Part shown: positions 47,974-61,100 of the stretch, piece by piece
Layout: the number at the start of each line of letters is the position of its first letter
How positions within the stretch are numbered: the stretch's first letter is position 1
Assembly: GCF_016808335.1 (NCBI RefSeq)
Contig: NC_053144.1
Coordinates: 70,417,400-70,481,399, forward strand
Length of the DNA stretch: 64,000 nucleotides
From: Panicum virgatum
Lineage: Eukaryota > Streptophyta > Magnoliopsida > Poales > Poaceae
Direction: 5' to 3'
The notes under the pieces: model-generated
The model's input: the letters and a program-made list of their open reading frames with translations, nothing else
The model's database searches: none
Told to the model about the DNA's origin: nothing
Program-made: the position numbers and the translations under genes

Positions 47974-50900
47974 GCCTTCCCCCCTTAAAAGAATCTCGTC
48001 CCGAGATTCAGGCATGAAGGAATAAAGATAGATGAGAAGGTTCGAAGGCGAATTACCTGGATGAGCGTTTAAGAAGTTCGGATACTTGGATTTCAGAAAT
48101 TCCTCCTTCTCCCAAGTAGCTTCATCTTCGGAGTGATTACTCCATTGTACTTTGTAGAATCGGTTGGTTGTGCGACGAGTAACTCGATCCTTGCGATCAA
48201 TAATCTTGATAGGATGCTCAGGATAGGTGAGATCAAACTCTAATTGAATCGAGTCGCTTTCTACAGCTTCCGTCAGAACTCTAAGGCACAGTCTGAGTTG
48301 TGACACATGGAAGATGTTATGAACTGCAGAAAGATTCGCTGGAAGATCCAACCGATAAGCCACAGGACCGCATCGTTCCACAATTGGATATGGACCGATG
48401 TAGCGGGGAGCTAACTTCCCTTTTATTCCAAATCTTTGCACACCTTTCCAAGGTGATACTTTCAGATAGATGTGGTCACCGACCTTAAAGACGAGTGGAT
48501 CTCTTCTTTTATCCGCATAGCTCTTCTGTCGAGACTGTGCAATCTTTAAGTTGGCTTGGATAAGGCGGACTTGTTCTTCGGCCTCTTGAACCATGTCGGG
48601 CCCAAAGATAGTTCTTTCTCCGGTTTCAGACCAATTGAGATGTGTACGGCATTGACGACCGTATAATGCTTCAAATGGTGCCATTTTGATGCTTTCTTGA
48701 TAACTATTGTTATAAGAAAATTCCGCTAATGGCAAACATTGATCCCATTTCTGTGGATAGGTTAAGACACATGCACGGAGCATATCCTCCAATATTTGAT
48801 TTATCCTCTCGGTTTGGCCGTCTGTTTGAGGGTGATATGCAGAGCTGCGAATAAGATGTGTTCCCAAGCAAGCATGTAATTGCTCCAAAAAACGAGCAAC
48901 GAACTGAGTTCCTCGATCGGAAATGATAGTCTTTGGCACACCATGTAAACATAGTATGCGATCCATGTACAATTCCGCATATTGCTTGGTCAAGTACGTT
49001 GTCTTAACTGGGAGGAAATGTGCCGAATTAGTTAGCCTGTCGACCACAACCCAAATAGAGTCATAACCCTTTTGAGTTCGAGGTAAGCCGACGATGAAAT
49101 CCATACTTATATCTTCCCATTTCCATTCTGGAATATTCAAGGGCTGGAGAGTTCCAGCTGGTCTGAGATGACTAGCCTTAACTCTTCTATAGATATCACA
49201 CTCTGACACATACTTGGCAATTTCTCTTTTCATCCGAGTCCACCAGAATCGTTGCTTCAGGTCTTGGTACATCTTGTTGCTACCCGGATGAATTGATAGT
49301 CGTGAAGTATGGGCTTCGTCAAGAATTTGTTTTCTGAGCTCAAAATTCTTAGGCACCACTAATCAGTTCTTGAACCATAACACATTCTCAGTATCCTGGT
49401 GGAAGCAATTCACTTTAGGATCTACGTCTGATAGTCTTCTTTGAATTTCCTTCACCCATTTATCTTGCTTTTGTGCCGCTATGATAAGATCACGAAGAGT
49501 AGGAGTAAGCTCTAGATGAGCCAATATGCCATGTGGTACAATACTTAAGTTCATCTTTTCCATTTCAAAGCAAAGAGATTCGCTTAATGGTATAGCTGAG
49601 ATGCAATGACAGTGAGCTTTGCGACTTAGCGCATCGGCAACTACATTCGCCTTGCCTGGATGATAATGCACCTCGAGCTCGTAATCTTTAATCAACTCAA
49701 GCCATCTTCTTTGACGCATGTTCAAATCAGCTTGAGTGAAAAGATATTTGAGACTCTTGTGATCAGTATAGATGTTGCACAATGAACGTAAAAGATAGTG
49801 TCGCCAGATCTTCAGAGCATGAACCACAGCTGCTAATTCAAGGTCATGCGTGGGATAGTTTTCTTCATGACGCTTGAGTGATCGAGATGCATAAGCAATC
49901 ACTCGGTTCTCCTGCATCAAGACACAACCGAGTCCTGTGCCCGAGGCATCACAGTAGACATCAAATGACTTTGTAGTGTCGGGTTGGGCCAAGATTGGAG
50001 CAGAAGTGAGAAGTGTTTTCAATTTCTGGAAAGCTTCCTCACATTGAGCACTCCAATAGAATTTGACACCCTTCTTAAGAAGTTCAGTCATTGGCTTTGC
50101 AATTCTAGAGAATTCTGGGATGAATCTTCGATAATACCCAGCTAAGCCCAAGAAACTGCGAATTTCAGGGACTGAAGTCGGGGCTTCCCAATCGAGTACA
50201 TCCTGCACTTTACTGGGATCCACTGAGATGCCTTCAGCAGATATGACATGATCGAGGAATGGTACTTCCTTCAGCCAGAAGTCACACTTGCTGAGTTTGG
50301 CATAAAGCTGGTGCTCTCTCAGACGCTGAAGTACTATGCGAAGATGATGGGCATGTTCTTTCTCATTCTTGGAGTAGATCAAGATATCATCAATGAAGAC
50401 CACGACAAACTTGTCTAACTCCGGCATGAATACCGAATTCATGAGGTACATGAAATAAGCTGGAGCATTGGTTAATCCAAAGGACATCACCAAATACTCG
50501 TATAAACCATAACGAGTAGAAAAGGCTGTTTTTGGTATATCCACCGGTCTGATTTTGATTTGATGATAACCAGATCGTAGATCTATTTTTGAGAATACCT
50601 TAGCTCTGGCTAGTTGATCAAAAAGAATATCTATACGAGGAAGTGGATATTTATTTTTGATGGTCACTGCATTCAGAGGTCGGTAATCCACACATAACCT
50701 CAACCCGTGATCTTTCTTCTTTACGAACAGAGCCGGGCAACCCCAAGGTGAGGTGCTCGGACGATTAAAGCCTTTATCCAGCAACTCTTGTAACTGGACT
50801 TTTAATTCAGCTAACTCACTTGGAGTCATTCTATATGGCCTTCGAGATATGGGCGCTGTGCCAGGCTGTAACTCAATGACAAACTCAATATCCCGATCGG

Positions 50901-52494
50901 GAGGCATGCCTGGCAAGTCCTCCGGAAACACATCGGGGTATTCGCAAACCACCGAAATTACTTCTAGAATTTTTCCCTCAAGATGGTATATGACAGTGGC
51001 TGGTATTGCATGCTGGGAAAGATGAATATCCATAGAACCATGCGTGGGAGAGTTTAACTGAATAACACGAGAGGAGGCATTGATGATAGCACCATGTTCC
51101 TTCATCCAATTCATTCCAAGTATGACATCTATCCCCTGGCTTGGAAGGACAATGGGTGTAGTCGGAAAAATCGTCCCGTTCAAGTCAAGGGGCACACCTC
51201 GAACGAATTGGCTGGTACTTAAGTGTGCGCCCGGTGCATGAATGATATAAGGTCTTATCATGTGGGTTACTTGCAATTTGAGCCGTGTTACGCATGCTTG
51301 ACTGATAAAGGTATGAGATGCTCCAGAATCAAACAGCACAGTAACAGGGCAGTGATTAACGGAGAACGTACCCGCCATCACTTGGGTGCCCTCCGGAACT
51401 TCCTCCAGAGTGGTGTAGTTCACACGACCAGTCTTGGCAGGTACAACCTTCTTTTTCTGATCTTTCTGGCTGGAACCTTGACTCAGTGCTGGAGTCTTGT
51501 AGATATTCTGCCGAGGTGGCAGACGGCAGTCTCGTGCAAAGTGCCCTAGGTTACCACAATTGTAACAGGGGTAGTTGTTGGGGCGTGGAGCTGGTAGCAT
51601 TAAAGGCCTCTGTTGCTGTATCGGAAAATGGGGTGCCCACTGCTGCTGTTGTGGTGGTGGTCTAGCAACCCAATGGCCCTGCTGTGGAGGACGGTTTGAA
51701 GCCTGCTGATTCCCTGTCTGAACCAGCTTGTACCTCTGGGGTGCATTGCTGGAGGATCCAGCAGGTGCCTTTCTCTTCTTATCAGCCTTGTGCGCCAACG
51801 TGGCATCTTCCTGAGTGATAGCTTTATTAACCAGATCGGTAAAGTTGTTGCACGTGGTGAGAGCTAGCTTGTCTTGAAGCTTTGTGCTAAGTCCCCTTCT
51901 GAAGCAATCCTGTTTCTTCTCATCAGTATCCACATGAAAACCGCCATACTGGGATAACTGATTGAAAGTCTGAGCATACTGGAGCACAGTGTTGTTCCCT
52001 TGCTTCAGGGCTAGGAACTTTGCCATCTTTCTCCTCATCAAGCTTGTCGGGATGTGGTGGGCTTTAAAAGCTACCACAAACTCATCCCAGGTGAGACGTG
52101 TACCAGCGGGAAGTAGAGCCTTGTGATTGACCCACCATATTTTCGCAGGTCCTCGCAGCTGTTGCGCCGCAAAGGCGGCTTTGTCCATCTCTGTGCAATT
52201 GAGGATGCTGAACTTATCCTCAATGGTGCGAATCCAGGCATCAACCTCAAGGGGATCATCGGCCTTATGGAACAGAGGTGGCTGGGTGGCCAGAAAACCG
52301 ACATAGTCAGTTTCTGCTGGTGCTAGTGGGGGAGCGTGTCGACCTCTGCCGGCATTGACTTGGGATTGCACCAGTTGCCTTATCAATTCCGTTTGTTCGT
52401 TGCGATCCGCGATAAGAGCTGCAACGGCTTGAGCCAAAGAGGGAGGTTGTTGGGGCAGTGCTTCGTGATTCTCATTATCATGATTATCACCCAT
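47932..52494 (-). pseudogene. Tekay-type gag-pol polyprotein with one nonsense codon
   Basis: One frame of about 1520 codons from [16 protein letters not shown] (ATG at 52492-52494; an upstream in-frame ATG at 52585) to a stop at about 47932, interrupted only by TGA at 49363-49365. Order: Gag ([14 protein letters not shown]), zinc knuckle [14 protein letters not shown] (about 51530-51570), protease [13 protein letters not shown] (about 51310), RT with [12 protein letters not shown] (about 50380), RNase H ([34 protein letters not shown]), then the TGA, integrase (HHCC region, [28 protein letters not shown]) and chromodomain (FYKVQWSNHSEDEATWE, about 48110-48170). In the integrase zinc finger the second Cys of CxxC is Tyr (CDIY). 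The final codons run into the 3' LTR, so the coding end overlaps the LTR by about 40 bp. Confidence 0.93.
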
Positions 52495-53784
52495 CTGCAA
52501 AATAATCATTCCCCCGGTTAGCCATTTCGCCATCAGGACTAATTCATGCAAATAAGAATGTGCATATATAATACGAACACACGGCATGAATCCTTCCCCT
52601 CGCGATATGGTTCACCAAGGGAAGATAAATTTACTTGCTTCGGTTGAAACCGTCTCAACTCAACAATTTCCGTCCAGAGTAGCTCTAGCGTAGGTAGCAA
52701 TGAACATCTCCGGAATAAGATTGTGGATTCGCAGATATCCAAAGCACAGCTTCTCATTGGAGTTCCAAAATTTTCACGTACCCGCAGAATAAATTTTTCA
52801 AGAAGCGCAATAGTAAAGACATGGCTATCAAGAATAAGTTTTTATGAAGCGCAACCGAAAGTAACAAAACAAACAACAACTCAGGAATGCAAGATGCAAG
52901 ATGCATGCCACGATCTAGCGTTTCTCACCCAAACAAGCACCAACATATGGTATACGAGAACAATCGGTGGCACAATTACGTACTCTCCCTATATATAGAC
53001 TAGTCGTTCCTACGATCAAGGATTTTATAACGCGCTTACGAAGTTAGTTTCCTGCAGAAGAACACAGAGACATATATATTATCCATTTCTGGACCCTTCG
53101 TGCCAGCACACACGAACGGCCCCCATGTGTCCTACGCCACACGGGTAACGCATATACAGTTTCTCACATATTAACACATACATTACCATCCACTATAGAG
53201 ATGGCACCCAGACGTTCGACGCTGAATGGGCAGCGTTGCATATGTCATAACAACGTATTCACTTCCCGTACACTCGCCTTACGGGACATCCAAGGGTAGA
53301 CGTGTCCCAAGGGTCACGGTCATGGCCAACCGCATGACAGGTTTACATCTCGTAACATTGCCTTACGAAATGGCCGTGATCACAATCACACGGCATGAAA
53401 TCCGCACTCCATATCAGGCAGCAGATAGCGACAGGCTCATTTGAATTGAGCCTTATCACCTCCTCGTATGCTCATCATACGGGACCCGCGCACGTATGAA
53501 ACACGTGGGCTATTCTAAGGACTACCAGAATGCTTACCTTGCTTACCTCAACGTAGGTGCGTCGTTATAGAAGTAAGGTTTAACAAAAAGTAAAAGCTGG
53601 AAGTGCTGGAATAAAATAGATACTTAGATGCCACCTAACTTATGTAACATAATTAGGGCATACGAACTATCTATCCTATTCCTTAGCACATCTAGCGTCA
53701 ACTTTTCGAAAAACCCGAAATCATTGCAAGGTAGCAGTTACTTAACGTAATTAAGCACACCAGTAAACACCCCAGTGCAATTTA

Positions 53785-53798
53785 GAGCTCTGATGCCA
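53785..53798 (-). other. Primer-binding site of Tekay-type element
   Basis: Minus strand TGGCATCAGAGCTC, two bases after the 5' LTR end. It matches the 3' end of plant initiator tRNA-Met except C for T at the fourth base. Confidence 0.85.
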
Positions 53799-53800
53799 GC

Positions 53801-56800
53801 TGTAGCAGCACCGTCCAAATTAAACCGGTTTAAATGCACTAACCATCATCTTAATACTTAATCAAGTTACTGTGCACTTAAAACGGTGTAACCTGACAGG
53901 CTGTCGGGTAAAATCCCGATTAAACTACTGTACTCCAGAATCACAATTGCACTTAGACCCGTACGAAGACGAGCACAGGTGTTACCAGCATACAGAAATC
54001 TTCAATTTAATTTACAACACAGGTTTTACATAAAAGTCTTAATACAAGCGACAGAGTTTAAAACACAGCGGAAGTTTAAAACTGAGTTCGAAATACAATA
54101 CGATAACTACGACGACGATAAAAGGTGAGCTCCACATCCTGCCCACCGATGTGACGCCAACCTGCCCAACCTTCATGGGGAAGACGGGGCCCACTCGACT
54201 GTCCAACCCGGAGGAAGCGGCTGTCCAATCCAGGACGCACAGATCTCCTCGAAGTCCGCAGGGACACAACCTGCTCAGAAGGGTTACAACAACAACCCTG
54301 AGTATACTAATACTCAGCAAGGCTTACCCGACTCTGGGTATACTTAGCCCATTACCTAGACATGCAAAGCTTTTTGGCTCTGGAGTTCTTTTGCTGAAAG
54401 GCTGCTAGAAGTGAATCCTTACTTTCAGTATTTTAGCTCCATTTAGTATACCAAGTATTAACTAAGTTCGCCTATTCATCTAAAGCACACATGGTGGGAC
54501 GGATTATCTTTTAGTAAAACCCAAACCAACCTTTTCCATTCCGTATTCATTCCACTTTCTTACTACGATGTGACAAAGTGACCAAGGTTCTCTTAACCGA
54601 GAGAGACGGCGAATCGATCCGATTTAACCTTGCAAGGTGGACCTAACTCACACGACACGCGTAAACCCCGTCGGGCCACACATGTCAACTGTTCCCATCA
54701 TCACCCCGATGTCTGAATCACGCCTGCCAAAACCCGGGTGAAGGGTCCCTCACAGCGAACTCCCAGAGAACTAGGAGGTGACATACACTCCAACACCCGC
54801 CATCATCCCACTCCCAGAGTAGCAGGTCGCGATTCAAAGTATCGTTGCAAATCAGGTAATTAGCTTACCGGTTTCGACTACCTCCTACTTCCGGCATGTG
54901 GTTAGTACTGTTCAAACTCAGTCAGCACTGCCAACAACGGTACGGTCCTCAATCGACACAGGCGGAGCTTACTTTCCATCCATTCCATACCAAAACCAAC
55001 TCATTTCCGCCCGGTCTCCATTTCTCTTTACTCAACAATTCATTTCAAGCCAAAGCTAAGGGATCAAGATCCTAAACTCGCGAGTGACAGTAATCACTCG
55101 ACTTCTACCGAAATCCTATTTAGCAAAGCATTTCTATCGACACCTGCATACTAGTATAGGCCCACGGTACCTAGGGAAACATGCATACTATGGTTCCATT
55201 CAACTCCTAGAACATAAATGCACAATACTTAAATAAACATTGAATAAATTAAATAATGGTTATGCTCCGGGGCTTGCCTTGCAGGTCAGCGGGGTTAACG
55301 AAATCTTCTGCAGCGGGCTCAACGGCGACCTTCTGCGGCTCTTCTGCTCGTGGCTCGGGGACCGGCTCAGCGATCAACTCGTGGACAGCTTCGTTCGTGG
55401 CGTCTACACGAATGAAAATATGCCATGCAACAATTAGAACACAGTGCAATGCACGAGCGCTTAAAGCGATAAAAAGATTAACTCAAATTAGCCTGAAGTG
55501 TTTCCTTCCAAAAACAACTACTAACAACCTTTCTATAAAGAAAAGAGCATGGCTAGGGGTAAACTATAAGCAAAACCCTAACTTGCATACATGATCTAGC
55601 AACACAATTAATCAGTGTAACGTGAAAGCCGTAAGGCATGCCTCACAAACTTTTCCCACAATTAAAGACGATAGAAAACATTTCTTTTAGCCCTAGAAAA
55701 GGAAAACAACACTAACAGATCTACCAACATGCACAGAGGATATGCACCCAAAACTTTTTCAGTGAATTACACATATCAAGAGTAAACCACTGCAAATTTT
55801 TCATAATTTTTAGAGCAACAATATAAGTGATAATAAATAAACTAGGTTTAATGCAAACCGAATTTTTCAGCAAAGCAAAAGTGATAAACTGCATGCTTAA
55901 GTATTTTTCCTCTGAATATCATGATTTTAGAAACCTAACAAAATTTGTTTGGCACTTTTCGCATTTTTCTACTATTTTCTACGCGATTAAGAATTTACAG
56001 CCGAAATAGAATAAATAAACAGAATGAAAAACATAAAAAGTGGCTGACGACTGGGCCCCACACGTCAGGGAGCCCAACCCGCCCCCCTCCTCTGCTTCGG
56101 CCGCGCATGGCCTGGTGCGGCGGTGGCGGCGCTGCCGCCCGCCCACGGCTCGCCGGCGGTGGGGGCTGGCCCAGCCGCAGCCAGGGCATGTCGGCGGGGC
56201 TAGCGCAGGGCGGACCAGGGGACGACCGCGGGGAGGCGCAGGGAGGAGCTGGCGCGGCGGCTCGCGGTGGTGCACGCGATTTGGAGCGGCGGCGCGGCGT
56301 CGGTGGCGGCGTTCCGGCCACTGCGGCGCAAGGCGGCGGCGGGAGCGGGCGGCGCTAGCACCAGGGAGTCCAGGCGGCCCTAGGGCGCGAGGAGGTGGCG
56401 CACAGGGTGGAGCAGAGGGGGCTGGCGGCGTGCGCACGCGACGGGCGGTGCGTTCGCGGCGGCGCTTCGACGGCGGTGGCCGCGGATTAGGGTGGGGAGA
56501 GGGTCGGGGAGCGAGAGCAGGTTGCGGGGAAGCTCACCGGGGATTCGTTTTGCGCGAAGGAAGGCCGGAAGGGGGTCGTCGACGGGAGGGGCGGAGGTCG
56601 GGGCGGAGCTTGACGAAGACAGCAATGGCGGACGGCGTCTGGGGCTTGACTTCGGCCGGGGTAGGGCACGGCCGCGCTCGTGGAGGGATGGAGGAGCTTC
56701 GGGGCGAGGTCGCGCAGCTCAGAGCGCGAGGAATCGGGGCATGGTGACGATGTATGGTCGGCGCGAACGCCGGCGCGGCGAGCGGCGGTGCTAGGGTTGC

Positions 56801-57273
56801 ACAGCTCCGCTGCGGTGCGAGGAAGGGGAACGGAATGGATTGCATTGGAAGCCTCTCGGCCTAGCGAGGAGAAGAGCAGCGCTCCGACGACGAGGATCGC
56901 CAGGATGAATGACGCGTGTACGCGCTCGCCGGCAACCAGCAGCGGTATGGGCGTCGGGGGCGTCACAGTGCCGAGCAGGGGTTCCTCTGTTCACTCGTTT
57001 AAATGATTTTTGCCCGAGTTTGACCAGTTGAAACTCTAAATTTCCATATGGAAACATGAATTTTGGCCAAAACAAAAGTTGTAGAGGAAAAGATCTACAA
57101 CTTTCGTTTTGGGCAAAAGTTGATTTGGAGCTCGGATCGATGACAAAAATGAGATCGAACATCGCTAAGTAGATGTTTACTAAGCGAACGCGATTAGCGC
57201 TAATGACGAATTTGAGTCCACACTTAGCGAGTTAACTCATGATTAGCGAGACGATTAACACAGGGGTGTTACA
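53801..57273 (-). repeat. 5' LTR of Tekay-type element
   Basis: A 3473-bp LTR, minus strand TGTAACACCCC...GCTGCTACA, near-identical to 44490-47973. By position it holds the element's promoter; I did not identify a convincing TATA box. The small LTR ORF is open in this copy (55249-55449). Confidence 0.93.
55249..55449 (-). CDS. Conserved small ORF inside Tekay-type 5' LTR, unknown function
   Basis: A 66-codon minus-strand frame; its last 52 residues (from VDATNEAVHEL to NPADLQGKPRSITII) align without gaps to an ORF in the diverged solo LTR (59972-60199). It is acidic and Pro/Glu-rich. It is preceded by TTTTCATTCGTGTAG, which resembles a 3' splice site, so the protein might belong to a spliced LTR transcript rather than start at its own ATG. 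No recognised domain. I cannot say it is translated. Confidence 0.35.
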   Translation of the reverse strand: MHCVLIVAWHIFIRVDATNEAVHELIAEPVPEPRAEEPQKVAVEPAAEDFVNPADLQGKPRSITII

Positions 57274-58106
57274 GTAGGCGGACATGTGTGTTGAGTTTAT
57301 GCGGATGAGTCAACCCGAGGAAAGACCGACAACGAGAGGGGGCGAAGTTGCGCCAAATGAGAGTAGCAAAGGGGTCATCCTCCAAATGGGAGAAAGAAAT
57401 GGAGTAGCTGACAGCTGTAGAGAAGGGGGAGGAAACTGAGTTACGGCAGAAACGAAAGTCAGCTACAAAAGGATCCAATGTAGTCGAGCTGAGGCAGGAG
57501 GTGAGAGCAGCCAGTTCCGAAGAAGCGGCGGACGAGAGACGATATTGGAGGTCCAGACAAAGATTGTCCATAGAGAGGACTCTGGCAACCGAAGCGTTCT
57601 TGCGGTGGGAGTGGGAAAAAAGGGCAGGAAAGCGATCCGCTAAAGTTATGTCATCAAGCCAGAGATCAAGCCAGAAGGAGGTAGAGTTGCCGCTGCCCAC
57701 GGTGACAGAAGTGGTGTCGCGGAAACTCTGGAGTCCCGACACACGGGCAGACCAGACCAGGGTATTGAAATGTTTGATGTCACCCAAGTCACGAGAGGAG
57801 GACCAGCCGTAGTTGGTAGTGAACTATGAGTGCCAGGGGGAGGCAGATGGTGTGTGGAGTTTCACCAGGAACTTTTGAAGGAGGCAGCGATTCTGAGTGT
57901 AAAGATCCTTGACACCTAGACCTCCTTTTTCCTTTGGGATGCAAACTAATTCCCAAGGGGCTTTGCAGTGACCCCCGGTGCAAGATTTTTCACCCGTCCA
58001 AAGAAAGGCATGTCGTTTATAACCGATGTAGTCAATTACCCCTTTAGGGAGAAGGATGGAGCACATTGCGTAGATTGGGAAGCTAGAAAGAACGGAGTTG
58101 ACCAGG
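57274..58106 (-). mobile_element. LINE A, middle segment
   Basis: Minus-strand LINE between the Tekay insertion and the solo LTR. It encodes SVLSSFPIYAMCSILLPKGV, then FLWTGEKSCTGGHCKAPWEL, EKGGLGVKDL and, toward 57274, the LTHPHKLNTHVRL start of zf-RVT. A frame change separates the two reading blocks near 57800. The left end joins 44489 and the right end joins 61639. Confidence 0.88.
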
Positions 58107-61100
58107 TGTAACACCCCTATGTTAATCAAGCTCGCTAATCACGAATTAATTCGCTAATCGCGGACTCGAGTTCGTCATTAGCGTTAATCGGGCTCGCATA
58201 GTAATCCTTGTCTTAGCGATGTTCGATCTCGTTTTTGTCCTTGATCTGAGCTCCAAATCAACTTCCGCCCAAAACGAAAGTTGTAGATCTTTTAATCCTC
58301 TACAACTTTTATTTTGGCCAAATTTTATGTTCACATATCAAAATTTGAGTTTTATCCGGTCAAACATGGGTCAAAATCGAGTCAAAATCCTTCGAGTGTT
58401 CACTGTGCTCCTCTGTTCGGTACTGTGGCGCCGCGACGCCCATACCGCGACGGACGCCGGCGAGCTCGTCCACGCGTCGACGATCGCGCCTCGACTTTGG
58501 CGTCTGAGCGCCGCCCTTATCCTCTCGCGTGCACGGGAAGCTTCTCCTCCCTTCCAGCCTTCTTCTCCCTCGCGTTCGCGTCGCGCTGAGCTCGGGCTGG
58601 ACGCCGTCACTCGCCGTGCCGGCCAACCCTCGCCGCCACAGCCCGATTCCGCACGCCCCAACCTCCCTAGCTTCGCCTTGGACCTCCTCCACCCCTCCCC
58701 GAGATCGGCCGCGCTTAAACCCGGCCAAAATCGCGCACCAGACCGTGCCGCCATCGCCGTTCTTCTTCGGAGCTCCGCCTCTCCGTCGAACTCCCTCCTA
58801 CGGCCGTCCTACGCCCAAAATCGAGCCTCGGTGAGCTTCCCCGCACCACCCTCGACCTCCCTGACCTTTTCCCCGCCCAAATCCGGCGCTGCCGCCGCCG
58901 GTTCGCCTTCGTGCCGCCGTGGGCGCTCGGCGCGCCGCGCGCGCACGCCGCCGACCGCCCTGCGCGAGCCCCGCGGGCCGCGGCCGCGCGCCCCGCAACC
59001 GCCGGCCCTCGCAGATCGTGCCCCCGCCACTTGACGCCGCCTCCGCCACCGGCTGGGCCGGAACGGCCGCGCACCGCCGCCGCCGCCGCCGCGCCGCCGC
59101 TCCCGCCCGCTTGCGCCGCCGCGAACCGCCGCTCTAGCCCCCCTGCGCCGCCCTTGCTCCGCCCGGCGCCGGCCCCGCCACCGGGATGCCCTGGCCGCGG
59201 CCGGGCTGGACCCCGCCGCCGGCGAGCCGCGGGCTGGCGGCTGTGCTGCCGCCGTGGCCGCGCCGACCGGCGCCCTGGCGCTCGCTAGCGGGCAAAAGCA
59301 GGGGAGGGGGTGGGCCTGGCTCCCTGACTTGTGGGGCCCGGCTGTCAGCCCCCCTCTTTTATGTTTTCCTGTTATTCTTTTTCAGCTAAAAGTTCATAAT
59401 TGTGTATTAAATCACAGAAAAATGCGAAAAATGCCAAACAAATTTTATTAGGTTTCTAAAATCATGATCTTCAGAGGAAAAATGCACTTTGTCACTGTTA
59501 CCCCTGTTAATATTTTGTTTTGTGCTTGAGCTAGTTTAATTATTACCGCTTTTTCTGTTGCTCTAAAAATTATGAAAAATTTGCAGTGGCTTAGTTCTTG
59601 CATGTGTAGTTCACTGAAAAAGTTTCAGGTGCTTGTTCTATGTGCAAGTGTGTGGATCTATTTGTTGTTTAATTGCTTTTCTAGGGTTAAGATAAATGCT
59701 TTCGATCGTCGTTAATTGCTGGAAAAATTCTATGGCATGCTTTACTGTCTTCACGTTACGCTGTTTAATGGTGCTGCTAAATCATGTAGGCAAGTTAGGG
59801 TTTTGCTTATAGTTTGCCCTAGCTAGGCTGTTTTCCTTATTTTAGTGTGGTAGTTAATTTGTTTCATGCATGTATAACCTTAGCAAAGTAAGTCTCGCTT
59901 TTAATCCATGTTGCTCTAAGCCGTTAGTAGTTGTTTTTAGAAGGAAACACTTCAGGCTAAATGTTTGAACTTTGTTTTCGCATCATAAGCTCTTATGCAT
60001 TACTCTGTGTCCTAACTGTTGCATGGCATATTTTATTCGTGTAGACGCCACGAACGATGCTGTCCACGAGCTAGTTGCTGAGCCGGTCCAGGAGCCACGA
60101 GCAGGAGCGCAGCAGGAGGACGCCGTTGAGCACGCCCCCGGAGACCTAGTTAACCCCGCTGACCTGCAAGGCAAGCCCCGGAGCATAACCATAATTTAAA
60201 TTATTCAATGTTTATTTAAGTATTGTGCATTTATGTTCTAGGAGTTGAATGGAACCATAGTATGCATGTTTTCCCTAGGTACCGTGGGCCTATACTAGTA
60301 TGCAGGTGTCGATAGAAATGCTTTGCTAAATAGGATTTCGGTAGAAGTCGAGTGATTGCTGTCACTCGCGAGTTTAGGATCTTGATCCCTTAGCTTTGGC
60401 TTGGAAATACGTTGATGAGTAAAAAGAATTGGAGAGCGGGCGGGAATGAGTTGGAATAGATGAGAAAATGAACTTCCGCCTGTGTCGATTGAGGACCGTA
60501 CCGTTGTTGGCCCTGATGACCGAGTTTGAACAGTACTAACCACATACCGGAAGTAGGAGGTAGTCGAAACCGGTGAGCTGTGTACCACTTTACAGCGGTG
60601 ATTTGAATTCTGTCATGCTACGCTGGGCGTGGGAGTTGGCGGGTGTTGGATAGGATGCCGCCTCCGGGTTCTCCGGGAGTTCACCGCGAGGGGCCCATCA
60701 CCTGGGTTTTAGCAGACGTAGTTCAGATGCCGTGGTAATGTGGAAACAGTTGACGCGCATGGCCCGACGGGGCTTACATGTGTCGTGTGAGTTAGGTCCA
60801 CCTTGCAAGGTTAAATCGGATCGATTAGCCGTCTCTCTCGGTTAAGAGAACCTTGGTCACTTTGTCACATCGTAGTAAGAAAGTGGAATGAGTACGGAAT
60901 GGAAAAGGTTGGTTTGGAAGTTACTAAAAGATAATCTGTTCCACCATGTGTGCTTTAGATGAATAGGCGAATTTAGTTAATACTTGGTATACTAAATGGA
61001 GCTAAAACATTGAAAGTAAGGATTCACTTCTAGCAGCCTTTCAGCAAAAGAACTCCAGAGCCAAAAAGCTTTGCATGTCTAGGTAATGGGCTAAGTATAC

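Larger units (their letters stand above)
44490..57273 (-). mobile_element. Ty3-gypsy retrotransposon, Tekay/Del-type chromovirus, nearly intact
   Basis: A 12.8-kb minus-strand element with very large LTRs: 3' LTR 44490-47973 and 5' LTR 53801-57273 (about 3.48 kb). The primer-binding site TGGCATCAGAGC (minus strand, 53787-53798) matches initiator tRNA-Met, and the polypurine tract TTTTAAGGGGGGAAGGC is at 47974-47990 (minus strand). Target duplication GTAGG: 57274-57278 and 44484-44488, the latter followed by one extra C. A chromodomain after integrase plus 3.5-kb LTRs points to the Tekay (Del) clade. The two LTRs differ by roughly one base per 80-100 in the parts compared, mostly transitions, so insertion is relatively recent. 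It is inserted in LINE A. Confidence 0.95.

Noticed and set aside
44490..57273. Segmental gene duplication suggested by two near-identical 3.48-kb blocks
   Set aside because: The blocks are LTRs: TG...CA ends, PBS and PPT at inner borders, a target duplication and gag-pol between.
46740..60200. Spliced gene joining the LTR GTGAGC donor-like site to the GTGTAG acceptor-like site
   Set aside because: The two sites do not agree in phase with the conserved downstream frame, and no transcript evidence is available; kept only as a note under the LTR ORF finding.
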